A stretch of DNA of 64,000 nt from Micromonospora terminaliae (GCF_009671205.1 NZ_CP045309.1:5208001-5272000); one strand, 5' to 3'. Numbered from the stretch's first letter, positions 15,284-25,541 are shown. Made by a program: numbers and translations. Notes: generated by a model from the sequence alone, not told the origin.

Positions 15284-16327
15284 TCAGGTGGTGAGGCGGC
15301 CGGCGTGGCGGCGGACGAGCAGGCCGCCGGGCAGGTGGACGGCGCCCTGCCCGTGCCAGTCCGTGACCAGGGCGTCCAGCGCCGCCACGTGCCGGTGGGA
15401 CAGGGCGGCCGGCGAGGCGCCCAGCTCCCGGGCCCAGGCGTGCAGCACCCGGGTGCGTACGGCCGCCGGCAGCGCGGCCAGGCCGTCGACCGAGAGCCCG
15501 CCCTCGGCGGCCCGGGTCGCGGAGAGCCCGGCGGCGGCCACATCGTCCAGGGCCGCGTTGTCGGCGGCCAGCAGGCGGGCGGTCCGGGCCAGGTTGCCGA
15601 CCACCCCCGGGCCGAGCGCCCGGACCAGCGCGGGCAGCACGTCGGCACGGACGCGCGAGCGGGCGTACGCGGGGTCGGCGTTGTGCGGGTCCTCCCACGG
15701 CGTGAGCCCGAGCGCGGCGCACGCCTCCCGGGTGTCGTCGCGCGGAACGTCCAGCAGCGGGCGCAGCAGCGGCACCCCGTCCCGCTCGCGGCGCGGCGGC
15801 ATGCCGGCCAGACCACGCGGGCCGGCGCCCCGGGCCAGCGCGAGCAGCACCGTCTCGGCCTGGTCGTCGCGGGTGTGCCCGAGCAGGAGCCCGGCCGCGG
15901 AGTGCCGGCGGGCCGCAGCGAGCAGGGCGTCGTACCGGGCCTCGCGGGCGGCCGCCTCGGGGCCGCCGGGCCGGCCGGCGACGGTCACGGGAACCACCTC
16001 GACGGGGTCGAGCCCGATCTCGCGCCCCCAGCGGGCCACCCGTTCGGCGCGCTGGGCCGAGCCGGGTTGCAGGCCGTGGTCGACGGTCACGAGGCCGGCC
16101 CGGCGGCCGAGGCGCGGTGCCACGAAGGCGGTGGCGGCGGCCAGGGCGAGCGAGTCGGCGCCGCCGGAGCACGCGACCAGCACCGGCCCGTCCCCGGCAA
16201 GCCCGGTCAACGCGCGGCGTACGGCGAGCCGGACGGCGGCGACCGCCGGGGCGAGCGCGGCCCGGTCGCCGGTCGCCGTTCGCGACTGCGGGGCCGGCGG
16301 GCCCGGCTCGCTCCCGGCGCGGATCAC
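15284..16327 (-). CDS. tilS: tRNA(Ile)-lysidine synthase
   Basis: 347 aa from GTG 16327. It converts the wobble cytidine of tRNA-Ile(CAU) to lysidine using ATP and lysine. The PP-loop is ACSGGADSLALA near residues 51-62; GHTRDDQAETVLLALARG and the C-terminal LPGGLLVRRHAGRLTT fit the family. An alternative GTG at 16354 would overlap the upstream protease gene by 23 bases. Residues 2-19 (IRAGSEPGPPAPQSRTAT) are unlike TilS and match the peptide encoded by the linker element at 59259-59324. The native start may therefore once have been further in. The order Zn-protease-tilS matches Rv3626c-Rv3625c. Confidence 0.93.
   Translation of the reverse strand: MIRAGSEPGPPAPQSRTATGDRAALAPAVAAVRLAVRRALTGLAGDGPVLVACSGGADSLALAAATAFVAPRLGRRAGLVTVDHGLQPGSAQRAERVARWGREIGLDPVEVVPVTVAGRPGGPEAAAREARYDALLAAARRHSAAGLLLGHTRDDQAETVLLALARGAGPRGLAGMPPRRERDGVPLLRPLLDVPRDDTREACAALGLTPWEDPHNADPAYARSRVRADVLPALVRALGPGVVGNLARTARLLAADNAALDDVAAAGLSATRAAEGGLSVDGLAALPAAVRTRVLHAWARELGASPAALSHRHVAALDALVTDWHGQGAVHLPGGLLVRRHAGRLTT
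16273..16327 (-). other. Linker element fused to the tilS N-terminus
   Basis: Read on the minus strand from GTG 16327, this stretch aligns with the element at 59269-59324. Both share GAGCCGGGC in the middle and an identical GCAGTCGCGAACG near the end. In 46 ungapped positions about 38 agree. The frame is the same (SEPG and APQSRT in both), but here no stop codon ends it, so it runs on into tilS. It starts 5 bases after the protease stop. Confidence 0.55.
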
Positions 16328-16331
16328 CGGC

Positions 16332-17402
16332 TCAGCCGGCGGACGGGGGGACACTCGCCGGCCCGCCGTGCACCCGGGCCACCCAGGCGTCCGGGTCGCC
16401 CAGCTCGTCGAGCCGGGGCAGGGTGAGCGGCGAGGAGAAGATCTTGTTGAACCCGGCCATGCCGACCCGGTCCACCACGCCGTGCACGAACTTGCGGCCC
16501 TCGGCGTACTGGCGCATCTTGACCTCGATGCCGAGCACCCGGCGGATCGCCTTCTCCAGGGGGTTGCCCGCCTCGCGGCGCCGGTTGAACGCCGCCCGGA
16601 TCGACTCGACGCTGGGGATGACCTGCGGGCCGACGCCGTCCATGACGAACTCGGCGTGCCCCTCCAGCAGGGTCATGAGCGCGGTGAGCCGGTCCAGCAC
16701 GGCCCGCTGCGCCGGGGTCTGCACGATGTCCAGGACGCTGGCCCGGCTCTCCGGGTCCTTCACGGCGTCGGACAGGGTGGCCACGCCGCGGCGCAGCCGC
16801 TCCAGCAGGTGCTCGCCGCCCTGCGACGCGTCCACGAACGCCTGGACCTCGCTGAGGAAGTACGCCCGCATCCACGGCACGGCGGTGAACTGGGTCCGGT
16901 GCGTCACCTCGTGCAGGCAGACCCACAGCCGGAAGTCGCGGGGGTCGGCCCCCAGCTTCCGCTCCACCTCGACGATGTTCGGCGCGACCAGCAGCAGCTG
17001 GCCGGGGTCACCCGCGAAGACCTCGTACTGGCCGAGAACCCGCCCGGAGAGGTAGGCCAGCACGGTGCCGGCCTGCACCCCGGTGAGCCGGGACCCGATC
17101 GCCTCGGTGAGCGGCCCGGGGCGCTTGGCGCCGGACAGCCGGTCCACCAGCGGGGTGATCACCTCGCGCAGCCCGGCGATGTTGGCGGCCGCCCAGTCCC
17201 GACGGTCGACCACGCGGACCGGCGGGTGGGTGACCTGGGAGCGCAGGCCGGTGTAGTCGGCAACGTGCCCGGCGGCCTCCTCGGTCAGCCGGCGCAACTC
17301 GCCCACCACGTCGGTGGCCTCGGCGTACGACACCCGGGGGCCTGACTTGCCCAGCGCCCCCGCGGTCGCGGCGGCCAGATCCCAGTCCACGAACTGCGCC
17401 AT
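16332..17402 (-). CDS. Zinc-dependent metalloprotease family protein (DUF2342, Rv3626c-like)
   Basis: 356 aa from ATG 17402 (MAQFVDWDLA), with GGTGGG upstream. A longer frame to 17435 adds 11 unlikely residues. A HEVTH zinc motif (WVCLHEVTHRTQF, about 165) lies after ADPRDFRLW. GHAEFVMDGVGP provides a conserved His/Glu region, and QYAEGRKFVHGVVDRVGMAGFNKI closes the domain. Members of this actinobacterial family are often labelled F420-biosynthesis-associated, but no such genes lie nearby. It sits between dacB and tilS exactly as in Mycobacterium. The proteolytic activity is inferred from the motif. Confidence 0.88.
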   Translation of the reverse strand: MAQFVDWDLAAATAGALGKSGPRVSYAEATDVVGELRRLTEEAAGHVADYTGLRSQVTHPPVRVVDRRDWAAANIAGLREVITPLVDRLSGAKRPGPLTEAIGSRLTGVQAGTVLAYLSGRVLGQYEVFAGDPGQLLLVAPNIVEVERKLGADPRDFRLWVCLHEVTHRTQFTAVPWMRAYFLSEVQAFVDASQGGEHLLERLRRGVATLSDAVKDPESRASVLDIVQTPAQRAVLDRLTALMTLLEGHAEFVMDGVGPQVIPSVESIRAAFNRRREAGNPLEKAIRRVLGIEVKMRQYAEGRKFVHGVVDRVGMAGFNKIFSSPLTLPRLDELGDPDAWVARVHGGPASVPPSAG

Positions 17403-17483
17403 GAACCCACCGTACCCGCGCCGCGACACCCCCACCCGGGCTCGCGAGCGCGGATCGACGCCGGTCGTACCGGATGGGGACGG

Positions 17484-19385
17484 TCAGCGGCAGCCGCAGC
17501 CGGCCAGCGCGGAGGAGATCCGGTCGAGGGCCTGCCGGGTCTCGTCGAGGCTGTCCGGGGTGCGGTCGGTGAGGATCGCGAAGGTGAGCAGCCGGCCGTC
17601 GGCCGTGGTGACCAGCCCGGCGATGGCGTTCACCCCGCTGAGCGTGCCGGTCTTCGCCCGGACGACGCCGGCGCCGGCCTTCGTCACCGACGCCTGGTAG
17701 CGCTCGTCGAGGGTGCCGGACCAGCCGCCCACGGGCAGGCCGCCGAAGATCGCGGCCAGATCGGGGTGGCTCCCGTTGCCGGCCAGCGTGATCAGGTCGG
17801 TGAGCAGCGAGGGGCTGATCCGGTTGGTGCGGGACAGGCCGCTGCCGTCCGCCAGGCTGATCTCGTCGGCCGGCAGCCCCAGCTCGCCGAGCACCTGATC
17901 GGTGGCGGCCGCACCGCCGGCGAACGAGCCCGGCTTGCCCTTGGCGAGCGCGACCTGGCGCGCCATGGCCTCGGCGATCACGTTGTCGCTGTCGCTGATC
18001 ATGATGTCGACCAGGCGGACCATCGGCAGCGACTGGACCTTGCCCAGCTCGGCGCCGGGGGCGGGCGTGCCGGTGGCGGTCGCGCCGGAGGCCGCGGGAG
18101 CGGTGCCCCGCTTCACCTCGGCGGCGGCCCCGGTGAGCCCCAGGAGCTTGGCGAACTGCCGGCCGGCGGTCAGGTCCGGCTGCGGCACCCGCTCGGCCGC
18201 GTGGTTCATGGCCTCCTCGGTCCGGCGGGCCTCCGCCGGGTCCCGCCGCGCGCCGTCGGTCATCAGTGCGGTGATCGCCGCCCCGAACCCGCCGGTCGGG
18301 ATGTCGTCGTCCCAGCCGGGCTCGTAGACCGGGCCGCTGAACAGGGACGAGTCGACGGTGACCTTGGTCGGGGCGGTGCCGCCGAGCGCCTTGCGCACCT
18401 GGGCGGCGAGGTCGTCCAGGCGGGCCGCGCCCGGGTAGAAGCCGTTCTTGTCGACCGCGAGGGTGGGGTCGCCGCCACCGACCAGGACCACCTCGCCCGG
18501 GGCCGCGCCAGCCACCGCCCGGGTGGGGATCCGGTACGCGGGGCCCCGCGCCGCCAGCACGGCGACCCCGGTGGCCAGCTTGGTCACCGAGGCGGGCACG
18601 GTGGGGCTGTCCTGCCCGCGGCCGTAGAGGGCCTCACCGGTGGTCACGTCGGCCACCGACACGTTCACCCGGTCGCCGAGCGCGGCGGCGCCGACCAGCG
18701 GTTCGAGCGCGGCGCGCACCCCCTCGGGGGTGGGCTGTGGCGCGTTGCCGTCCGCGCCGCCCAGCACGGCGGGCGGGGGCGGTTCGGGCGGCTGCGCGGC
18801 GGCCGTCGGGCTGTCGTCGCCGCCCAGCCAGCCGGCCACCGGGCCGGGGCGGACCACGGCCAGCCCGACCGCGGCCAGGGCGAGGACCAGCACGCCGGCC
18901 AGGACCGCGACCAGCCGGACCGGGCTCCGGCGCGGGGGCGGGGGCGGGGGCGACGGCGGGAGCGGGGCGGCGCCGACCGGCGGCACCGGCGGGCTCACGG
19001 GGATGCCGCCGGGAGCGTCGTACCCGGGCCAGCTCACCGGGGCGGCGGGACCCGGGCCGTGGTCCCGGGGATCGGCGTGCCCGTACTCCCGGCCGGCGGG
19101 GCGGCCGTACTCCTGCGGTCGGCCGTACTCCTGTGGGCGGCCGTACCCCTGCGGGGTGGCGCGGCCGTACTCCTGGGGGGCCCGACCGGGCTCGGCGGGG
19201 CCGGGGTGGCCGTACTGCCCGGGGTTGGCGCGGCCCACCGGGGCGGACCCGACGGGCGGCCCGGGGCGGTGGCCGGGGGTGGTGCCGGGGATCGAGACGC
19301 GGCCGGTGGCCCCGCCGGAACCGGAACCGGCGGACCTGGGCCCGTCAACCCCCTCGGGGCGGTAGTGTGAATCTTCCCTCCCCAC
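17484..19385 (-). CDS. dacB: D-alanyl-D-alanine carboxypeptidase, PBP4/DacB family
   Basis: 633 aa, GTG start preceded by GGGAGGAGGGGG. The first 160 residues are cytoplasmic, Pro/Gly/Tyr-rich and repetitive (several copies of YGRPQE-like units), followed by one membrane helix (about 164-186). The S13 peptidase domain has SVTK ([10 protein letters not shown]), SDN ([10 protein letters not shown]) and KTG ([10 protein letters not shown]), so all three active-site motifs are intact. It trims the terminal D-Ala of peptidoglycan stem peptides outside the membrane. The long repetitive N-terminus is unusual for the family. The gene is divergent from ppa, as in Mycobacterium (Rv3627c/Rv3628). Confidence 0.93.
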   Translation of the reverse strand: MGREDSHYRPEGVDGPRSAGSGSGGATGRVSIPGTTPGHRPGPPVGSAPVGRANPGQYGHPGPAEPGRAPQEYGRATPQGYGRPQEYGRPQEYGRPAGREYGHADPRDHGPGPAAPVSWPGYDAPGGIPVSPPVPPVGAAPLPPSPPPPPPRRSPVRLVAVLAGVLVLALAAVGLAVVRPGPVAGWLGGDDSPTAAAQPPEPPPPAVLGGADGNAPQPTPEGVRAALEPLVGAAALGDRVNVSVADVTTGEALYGRGQDSPTVPASVTKLATGVAVLAARGPAYRIPTRAVAGAAPGEVVLVGGGDPTLAVDKNGFYPGAARLDDLAAQVRKALGGTAPTKVTVDSSLFSGPVYEPGWDDDIPTGGFGAAITALMTDGARRDPAEARRTEEAMNHAAERVPQPDLTAGRQFAKLLGLTGAAAEVKRGTAPAASGATATGTPAPGAELGKVQSLPMVRLVDIMISDSDNVIAEAMARQVALAKGKPGSFAGGAAATDQVLGELGLPADEISLADGSGLSRTNRISPSLLTDLITLAGNGSHPDLAAIFGGLPVGGWSGTLDERYQASVTKAGAGVVRAKTGTLSGVNAIAGLVTTADGRLLTFAILTDRTPDSLDETRQALDRISSALAGCGCR

Positions 19386-19540
19386 GACCCCCTCCTCCCC
19401 CGCTCAAAAGCGCCTTGGGTGACACTACTTCGGTCCGAACACTATGCGGCGGCCGGAGCCGGCGGGGGAGGTTCACCCCGTCCGGTGGGCGACGCCACTG
19501 GTTTCGTCAGCCAGCGTGGGCAAACGAGGGAGCGTGGGAG

Positions 19541-20047
19541 ATGGATTTCGACGTCACGGTTGAGATCCCCAAGGGTCACCGCAACAAGTACGAGGTGGAC
19601 CACGCGACCGGCCGGATCCGGCTGGACCGCACCCTCTTCACCTCCACCCAGTACCCGGCCGACTACGGCTTCATCGAGGGCACCCTCGGTGAGGACGGCG
19701 ACCCGCTGGACGCGCTCGTGCTGGTGCCCGAGCCCACCTTCCCCGGCTGCCTGATCCGCTGCCGCACCATCGGCATGTTCCGGATGACGGACGAGAAGGG
19801 CGGCGACGACAAGGTCCTCTGCGTGCCCTACGAGGATCCGCGCCAGGAGCACCTGCGGGACATCCACCACCTGGGTGAGTTCGACCGCCTGGAGATCCAG
19901 CACTTCTTCGAGGTCTACAAGGACCTGGAGCCCGGCAAGTCGGTCGAGGGCGCGACCTGGGTGGGCCGCACCGAGGCCGAGGCCGAGATCGTGGCCTCGT
20001 ACCAGCGCGCCAAGGAGGCCGCCGAGCGCGGCGAGACCCTGCACTGA
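19541..20047 (+). CDS. ppa: Inorganic pyrophosphatase
   Basis: 168 aa, ATG start with GGGAG close upstream (GTGGGAG). It hydrolyses pyrophosphate to phosphate in the cytoplasm, pulling biosynthetic reactions forward, with Mg2+ at several Asp residues. The family signature is [22 protein letters not shown] and [13 protein letters not shown] supply further active-site residues. The length is typical of actinobacterial soluble class A enzymes. It faces dacB across a promoter region of about 155 bases. Confidence 0.97.
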   Translation: MDFDVTVEIPKGHRNKYEVDHATGRIRLDRTLFTSTQYPADYGFIEGTLGEDGDPLDALVLVPEPTFPGCLIRCRTIGMFRMTDEKGGDDKVLCVPYEDPRQEHLRDIHHLGEFDRLEIQHFFEVYKDLEPGKSVEGATWVGRTEAEAEIVASYQRAKEAAERGETLH

Positions 20048-20062
20048 CCTGATCCGCGCCGA

Positions 20063-20095
20063 CGGGCCCGGGCCGCTGCGAGCGGCCCGGGCCCG
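20063..20095. terminator. Strong bidirectional terminator
   Basis: A perfect 15-bp stem, CGGGCCCGGGCCGCT (20063-20077) and its complement (20081-20095), surrounds a 3-base loop. It lies between the convergent ends of ppa and eccD and should stop transcription from both sides. Confidence 0.8.
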
Positions 20096-20107
20096 CGTGC
20101 GTGCGGG

Positions 20108-21505
20108 TCAGCCCAGCAGGCCGCGGGCCCGGTCGTAGAGGTCGAGCACCGCGCAGGCGACCGGGACCACCGCCACCACCAGCGCGGTGTCGGTCAGGTC
20201 GGCCAGCCGCCCGAGGTACGGGGAGACGGGCCGGCGGGCGTACGTGGCGCCGGCCGCCACGGCGAGCAGGGCCACGGCCACCCCGCCGACGGTCAGCGCC
20301 AGGCGGCCGGCCGGACCGGCCCGGTCGGCGAGCATCGCGCCGAGCAGGGCGTACCCGGCCAGCCCGGCCGCGACGGCGGGCACCCGGTGGCGGACCGCCA
20401 CGAAGAGCCGGGAACGCAGCAGCAGCACCCCGCAGCCGACCGCCACGAGCAGCCGCCCGGCCGTACCGCCGGTGGTGGCGAGCACCGCGGTGGCTACGAC
20501 GGCCAGCACCGCGTGCCCGACCAGCATCCCGGTCAGCATCTCCTCGGTGCGGGCCACGGCCGCGTGCACCCGGGCCCGGTCGGGCAGGTCGCGGACACCC
20601 GGCGGCCCGCCGGCCGGCGCGGGCAGGGTGATCGGCGGCAGCGGCACCTTGCCGAGCCGGAGGGCCAGCAGCGGCAGCCCGCCGAGCGCGAAGACCAGCG
20701 CGCAGAGCAGCACAGCGGCGGTGCCGGCCGGGCCGAGGAACAACCCGCCGAGACCGGCCGCCGCGCCGGCCGCCCCGGTCGTCGCGCCGGCCAGGAAGAC
20801 CCGGGACCGGCTGGCCACCCCGAGCAGGGCGAGCACCGACGCGAGCAGGAGCGCCACCGAGCCGGCGAGCAGTTCGGGCGCGCCGACCCAGCGCATTGTC
20901 GCGAGCGGGCCGGCCGGGTCGCCGGAGCCGACCGCCAGCGCGCCGGCCGCGGCGGCCCAGGGCAGTGCGTACCCGCCGAGGGTGGCGCCGACCGGCCCGT
21001 CGCCGAAGGCCCGGGAGGCGGCGGTGGCGGCCAGCACCAGGAGCAGGGCCACCACGGCGGCGACCGGCCAGACACTGTGCGGCCCGGGGCCGGCGGCCAG
21101 CACGGCGAGCAACCCGACGACCAGTGGCACGCCGGCCCCGGCCAGGGCGGCGGCCCGGGTGGCACCGGGCGACCAGGCGGCGCCACGGCGGCGGGCGCCG
21201 TCGGCGATCGCCTCGGTCACGTCGTCGTACTCCAGCTCGGGCCACTGGGCACGGGCCGGGACGAGGTGCAGCACCTCGCCGTCGCGGACGCCCTGGGGCA
21301 GCAGCGCCTGCGCGGTGGCCAGCGCGCCGCCGTCGGTCCGCCGCAGCACCCAGCCGCCGTGCCGTTCGCCGTCGTCGGCCAGCCCCTCACCGGCGTGCCG
21401 GAGCACCTCGGGCAGCAGCTCGGCCAGGGGAACCTGCTCCGGCAGGGCCACGTCGACCCGCCGCCGGGGGGCGCTGATCGTGACCCGGGCCAGCCCGCTT
21501 GTCAT
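20108..21505 (-). CDS. eccD: Type VII secretion integral membrane protein EccD
   Basis: 465 aa, ATG start. An N-terminal ubiquitin-like domain (about 1-85: VTISAPRRRVDVALPEQVPLAELLPEVL, then DGEVLHLVPARAQ) precedes about 11 membrane helices, the EccD layout. EccD lines the membrane pore of ESX systems. It is divergent from eccC with only 100 bases between the genes. EccB, EccE and WXG100 substrates are not in this window. Confidence 0.9.
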   Translation of the reverse strand: MTSGLARVTISAPRRRVDVALPEQVPLAELLPEVLRHAGEGLADDGERHGGWVLRRTDGGALATAQALLPQGVRDGEVLHLVPARAQWPELEYDDVTEAIADGARRRGAAWSPGATRAAALAGAGVPLVVGLLAVLAAGPGPHSVWPVAAVVALLLVLAATAASRAFGDGPVGATLGGYALPWAAAAGALAVGSGDPAGPLATMRWVGAPELLAGSVALLLASVLALLGVASRSRVFLAGATTGAAGAAAGLGGLFLGPAGTAAVLLCALVFALGGLPLLALRLGKVPLPPITLPAPAGGPPGVRDLPDRARVHAAVARTEEMLTGMLVGHAVLAVVATAVLATTGGTAGRLLVAVGCGVLLLRSRLFVAVRHRVPAVAAGLAGYALLGAMLADRAGPAGRLALTVGGVAVALLAVAAGATYARRPVSPYLGRLADLTDTALVVAVVPVACAVLDLYDRARGLLG

Positions 21506-21537
21506 CGATGTCTCTCCATATCGAGCGGGAACGGTGG

Positions 21538-21566
21538 CTGACGGACGACTGGACTTTACCTACGAT
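21538..21566 (+). promoter_or_regulatory. Candidate eccC promoter
   Basis: CTGACG (21538-21543) and TACGAT (21561-21566) are 17 bases apart, a fair match to a housekeeping-sigma promoter. Transcription would begin about 33 bases before the eccC start. Confidence 0.45.
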
Positions 21567-21605
21567 GAGCCAGGCTCAGGTTACCGAGAGCCATGGGGAG
21601 GCCGA

Positions 21606-24600
21606 GTGTCCACTGTCGTCATCAAGCGGCCACCACGCCGCCCGGCGCCGGAGATCCCGGTCGGCGAGCTGCCCGTGGAGGCGCCCCCGGAGATCCCCGC
21701 GGTGGCCGGTGGGCGCTGGCAGCAGGCGCTCATGGTGCTCCCGATGCTCGGCGGGACGGTGGCCATGGCCATGATGTTCGGCCGGGGCGGCGGGGCCTAC
21801 TCGTACGTGGTGGGCGGCATGTTCGGGCTCTCCTCGGTGGCGATGCTGGTGACGTCGTGGGGCAGCGCCGGGCCGAAGCGGTCCGAGATGATGGCCGCCC
21901 GCCGGGAGTACCTCCGGCACCTCGCCGCGCTGCGCCGCCGGGTCCGGGAGACCGCCGGGGCGCAGCGGTCCGGGCTCTACTACCGCCACCCCGACCCCGG
22001 GCGGCTCTGGTCGACGGTGGACAGCCACCGGGTGTGGGAGCGCCGGCCCGGGGACCCGGACTTCGCCGTGGTCCGGGTCGGGGTCGGGCCGCAGACGCTG
22101 GCCACCCCGCTGCTGCCGCCCGTGACCCGGCCGCTCGACGAGCTGGAGCCGATGACCGCGGGGGCGCTGCGGCGGTTCCTGGACGCGTACTCGGTGGTGC
22201 CCGACCTGCCGGTGGCGCTCTCGCTGCGCAGCTTCGCGCGGGTCTTCGTGCGCGGCCCGGCCGGCGGGGCGGGTTCCCCGGCGGCCCAGGCGCTGGCCCG
22301 GGCGGTGCTCACCCAGCTCGCCGTCTTCCACGCCCCCGACGAGCTGCTGATCGCGGTCTGCGCCGGGCCGGAACGGCGGGCCGGCTGGGAGTGGGTCAAG
22401 TGGCTCCCCCACACCCACCACCCCGTGCGCACCGACGCGCTCGGCCCGGTCCGGCTGGTCACCAGCTCGGCCGCCGAGCTGGAACGGCTCTTCGACGACG
22501 TGCTGGGCAGCCGGTCCCGGTTCAGCCCGGCCGGTCCGGCCACCGACGGGCCGCACGTGGTGGTGGTGCTCGACGGCGGCGAGCTCACCGGCGCCACCGA
22601 CCTCTCCGGCGACGGCGGGATCGACGCGGTCACCGTCCTCGATCTGGACACGCCGCCGCCCCGCCTGCTCGACCGGTACGCCCTCCTGCTCGACCTGGTC
22701 GACGGCCGGCTGCACTCGCACTCGGCGGACGGGCACGCCGAGGTGGGTGCGGCCGACGCGCTGGAGCCGGCCGACGCCGAGGCGGTCGCCCGCCGGCTCG
22801 CCCCGCTGCGGCTCGCCGGCACGGCCCGCGGCCCGGACGCCCCGCCCGGCGCCGAGCCCGGCCTGCCCGAGCTGCTCGGGCTCGGCGACCCGATGAACTT
22901 CACCGCCGAGCAGGGCTGGAGCCCCCGGGCGGCCCGGGACCGGCTCCGGGTGCCGATCGGGGTGGGCGCCGACGGCGGTGCCATCGAACTGGACCTCAAG
23001 GAGTCGGCCCAGGACGGGATGGGCCCGCACGGGCTGCTCATCGGCGCCACCGGCTCGGGCAAGTCGGAGCTGCTCCGCACGCTGGTGCTCGGGCTGGCCG
23101 CCACGCACAGCTCGGAGCAGCTCAACTTCGTGCTGGTCGACTTCAAGGGCGGCGCGACCTTCGCGTCCTTCGAACGGCTGCCGCACACGGCTGCGGTGAT
23201 CACTAACCTGGCCGACGCGCTGCCGCTGGTCGACCGGATGGTCGACGCGATCAACGGTGAGCTGGTGCGCCGGCAGGAGCTGCTGCGCCGGGCCGGCAAC
23301 TTCGCGAGCGTGCGCGACTACGAGCGGGCGCGCGCGGCCGGCACCCCACTCGCCCCGCTGCCGTCGCTGCTGCTGGTCTGCGACGAGTTCTCCGAGCTGC
23401 TCTCCGCCAAGCCCGACTTCATCGACCTCTTCGTGCAGATCGGCCGGCTGGGCCGCTCGCTCGGCGTCCACCTGCTGCTCGCCTCGCAGCGGCTGGAGGA
23501 GGGCCGGCTGCGCGGGCTGGACACCCACCTGTCGTACCGGATCGGGTTGCGCACCTTCTCGGCGCTGGAGTCCCGGACGGTGCTCGGCGTGCCGGACGCG
23601 CACGAGCTGCCCCGCAGCCCGGGGCACGGTTACCTGCGCTCGGGCACCGAGCCGCTGGTCCGGTTCAAGGCCGCGTACGTCTCCGGCGCGGTGCGCCGGC
23701 GCGGCGGCCCGGCGGGCGCGGCGGGCGCCGCCGGCCCCCGGCTGGTCGCCTTCTCCACGCACCTGGTGCCGGTGCCCGAACCGGCCACCCCGGCCGCCCT
23801 CCCCGCCGAGGAGGAGACCGGCGAGACCCTGCTCGACCTGATGGTGGGACGGCTGGCCGGGCAGGGCCCGCCGGCGCACCGGGTGTGGTTGCCGCCGCTG
23901 GACGCCGCACCCCCGCTCGACGAGCTGCTCGGCCCGGTCGGCGCGGATCCGATCCGCGGGCTCACCGTGGGCAACCCGGAGCTGCACGGCGCCCTCCAGG
24001 TGCCGGTGGCCGTGGTGGACAAGCCGTTCGAGCAGCGCCGCGACCTGCTCTGGCTGGCCCTGGACGGCGCGGCCGGGCACGTGGGCGTGGTCGGCACCAC
24101 GCGCAGCGGCCGCTCCACCCTGCTCCGCACCCTGGTCTGCGCGCTGGCGCTCACCCACACCCCGGCCGAGGTGCAGGTCTACTGCCTCGACTTCGGCGGC
24201 GGCGTGCTCGGCGCGCTGCGCGACCTGCCGCACGTCGGCGGCGTCAGCGGCCGCACCGACGGCACCGCGGTCCGCCGGACCGTCGGCGAGATCGCCACCC
24301 TCCTGGCCGAGCGGGAGCGGCGGTTCGCCGAGGCGGGGGTCGAGTCGATGGCGGCATGGCGCCGGCGACGGGCCGCGGCGGCGGCCGGGGCCGACCCGTT
24401 CGGTGACGTGTTCCTCGTGGTCGACGGATGGAACACCCTGCGCGGCGAGTACGAGGACCTGGAACCGCTGGTCACCGAGCTGGCCACCCGGGGCCTGGCG
24501 TACGGGGTGCACGTGGTGGCGAGCGCCCTGCGCTGGTCGGACTTCCGGCCGGCCATCCGCGACCTCTTCGGCTCGCGCCTGGAGCTGCGGCTCGGCGACC

Positions 24601-25541
24601 CGGCCGACTCGCTGGTCGCCAGGCGGGCGCTCGCGGCGACCGTGCCGGACCGGCGGCCGGGGCGCGGGATCACCGCGGGCGGGCTGCACTTCCTCGCCGC
24701 CGCGCCGCGGGTCGCCGGTCTCGGCGAGGAGACCGGCGACCTGGTGAAGGCGGTGGCCGGGGCCTGGGCCGGTCCGGCGGCGCCCCGGGTGCGGCTGCTC
24801 CCGCCGGTGCTGCCCTACGCCGAGCTGGACCAGACCGCCACCACGGGGCTGGCCTTCCCGATCGGCGTGGCCGAGGCGGACCTGCGCCCGGTGGTGCTGG
24901 ACTTCGCGACCGAGCCCAACTTCGTGGTCTTCGGCGAGGCCGAGTGCGGCAAGTCCTCGTTCCTGCGCGCGCTGGCCACCTCGATCGTCCAGCGGTTCAC
25001 GCCCGAGGAGGCCCGCGTCATCCTGGTCGACTACCGGCGCAGCCTGATGGGCACGATCGAGTCGGCGCACCTGATCGGCTACGGGACCGCCGCGCCGCAC
25101 ACCGCCGAGCTGATCGAGTCGGCGGCCGGCTACCTCCAGGGGCGGCTGCCGGGGCCGCAGGTCACTCCGGCCGAGCTGCGTACCCGGTCGTGGTGGACCG
25201 GGCCGGAGCTGTTCGTGCTGGTGGACGACTACGACCTGGTGGCCGGCGGGCCGACCAACCCGGTGCGCGCGCTGGAGGAGCACCTGCCGCACGCCCGGGA
25301 CGTCGGCCTGCACCTGGTGCTGGCCCGCCGCTCCGGTGGCGCGGGCCGGACCTCGTTCGAGCCGGTCATCCAACGGCTGCGGGAACTCGCCACGGCCGGG
25401 CTCGTGATGTCCGGCGGCCCGGAGGAGGGGCCGCTCGTCGGCCAGGTGAAGGCCGGCCCGCTGCCGCCGGGCCGGGGCCGGCTCGTCACCCGGCGCGAGG
25501 GCGTACGCCTCGTTCAGCTCGCCCATCTCCCACCGGGGTGA
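21606..25541 (+). CDS. eccC: Type VII secretion ATPase EccC, fused EccCa-EccCb form
   Basis: 1311 aa from GTG 21606, with GGGGAGG 6-7 bases upstream; the frame is open much further up but antisense to eccD. Two N-terminal membrane helices (about 41-76) are followed by three FtsK-type ATPase domains. Their P-loops are GATGSGKS (about 480, canonical), GTTRSGRS (about 829, Arg for Lys) and GEAECGKS (about 1110, canonical). The first domain also carries VLVDFKGGATF and VCDEFSELL. EccC recognises WXG100 substrates and powers their export. The gene is followed directly by mycP. Confidence 0.95.
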   Translation: MSTVVIKRPPRRPAPEIPVGELPVEAPPEIPAVAGGRWQQALMVLPMLGGTVAMAMMFGRGGGAYSYVVGGMFGLSSVAMLVTSWGSAGPKRSEMMAARREYLRHLAALRRRVRETAGAQRSGLYYRHPDPGRLWSTVDSHRVWERRPGDPDFAVVRVGVGPQTLATPLLPPVTRPLDELEPMTAGALRRFLDAYSVVPDLPVALSLRSFARVFVRGPAGGAGSPAAQALARAVLTQLAVFHAPDELLIAVCAGPERRAGWEWVKWLPHTHHPVRTDALGPVRLVTSSAAELERLFDDVLGSRSRFSPAGPATDGPHVVVVLDGGELTGATDLSGDGGIDAVTVLDLDTPPPRLLDRYALLLDLVDGRLHSHSADGHAEVGAADALEPADAEAVARRLAPLRLAGTARGPDAPPGAEPGLPELLGLGDPMNFTAEQGWSPRAARDRLRVPIGVGADGGAIELDLKESAQDGMGPHGLLIGATGSGKSELLRTLVLGLAATHSSEQLNFVLVDFKGGATFASFERLPHTAAVITNLADALPLVDRMVDAINGELVRRQELLRRAGNFASVRDYERARAAGTPLAPLPSLLLVCDEFSELLSAKPDFIDLFVQIGRLGRSLGVHLLLASQRLEEGRLRGLDTHLSYRIGLRTFSALESRTVLGVPDAHELPRSPGHGYLRSGTEPLVRFKAAYVSGAVRRRGGPAGAAGAAGPRLVAFSTHLVPVPEPATPAALPAEEETGETLLDLMVGRLAGQGPPAHRVWLPPLDAAPPLDELLGPVGADPIRGLTVGNPELHGALQVPVAVVDKPFEQRRDLLWLALDGAAGHVGVVGTTRSGRSTLLRTLVCALALTHTPAEVQVYCLDFGGGVLGALRDLPHVGGVSGRTDGTAVRRTVGEIATLLAERERRFAEAGVESMAAWRRRRAAAAAGADPFGDVFLVVDGWNTLRGEYEDLEPLVTELATRGLAYGVHVVASALRWSDFRPAIRDLFGSRLELRLGDPADSLVARRALAATVPDRRPGRGITAGGLHFLAAAPRVAGLGEETGDLVKAVAGAWAGPAAPRVRLLPPVLPYAELDQTATTGLAFPIGVAEADLRPVVLDFATEPNFVVFGEAECGKSSFLRALATSIVQRFTPEEARVILVDYRRSLMGTIESAHLIGYGTAAPHTAELIESAAGYLQGRLPGPQVTPAELRTRSWWTGPELFVLVDDYDLVAGGPTNPVRALEEHLPHARDVGLHLVLARRSGGAGRTSFEPVIQRLRELATAGLVMSGGPEEGPLVGQVKAGPLPPGRGRLVTRREGVRLVQLAHLPPG

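Noticed and set aside
20187..21605. Upstream extension of the eccC frame
   Set aside because: It is antisense to eccD, whose product is clearly recognised. A good ribosome site and a typical EccC N-terminus lie at 21606.
21576..25526. Long open frame (1316 codons) antisense to eccC
   Set aside because: It follows the mirrored codon bias of eccC, lacks a ribosome site, and its product is low-complexity Arg/Gly/Gln with no domain. It is a by-product of high GC.
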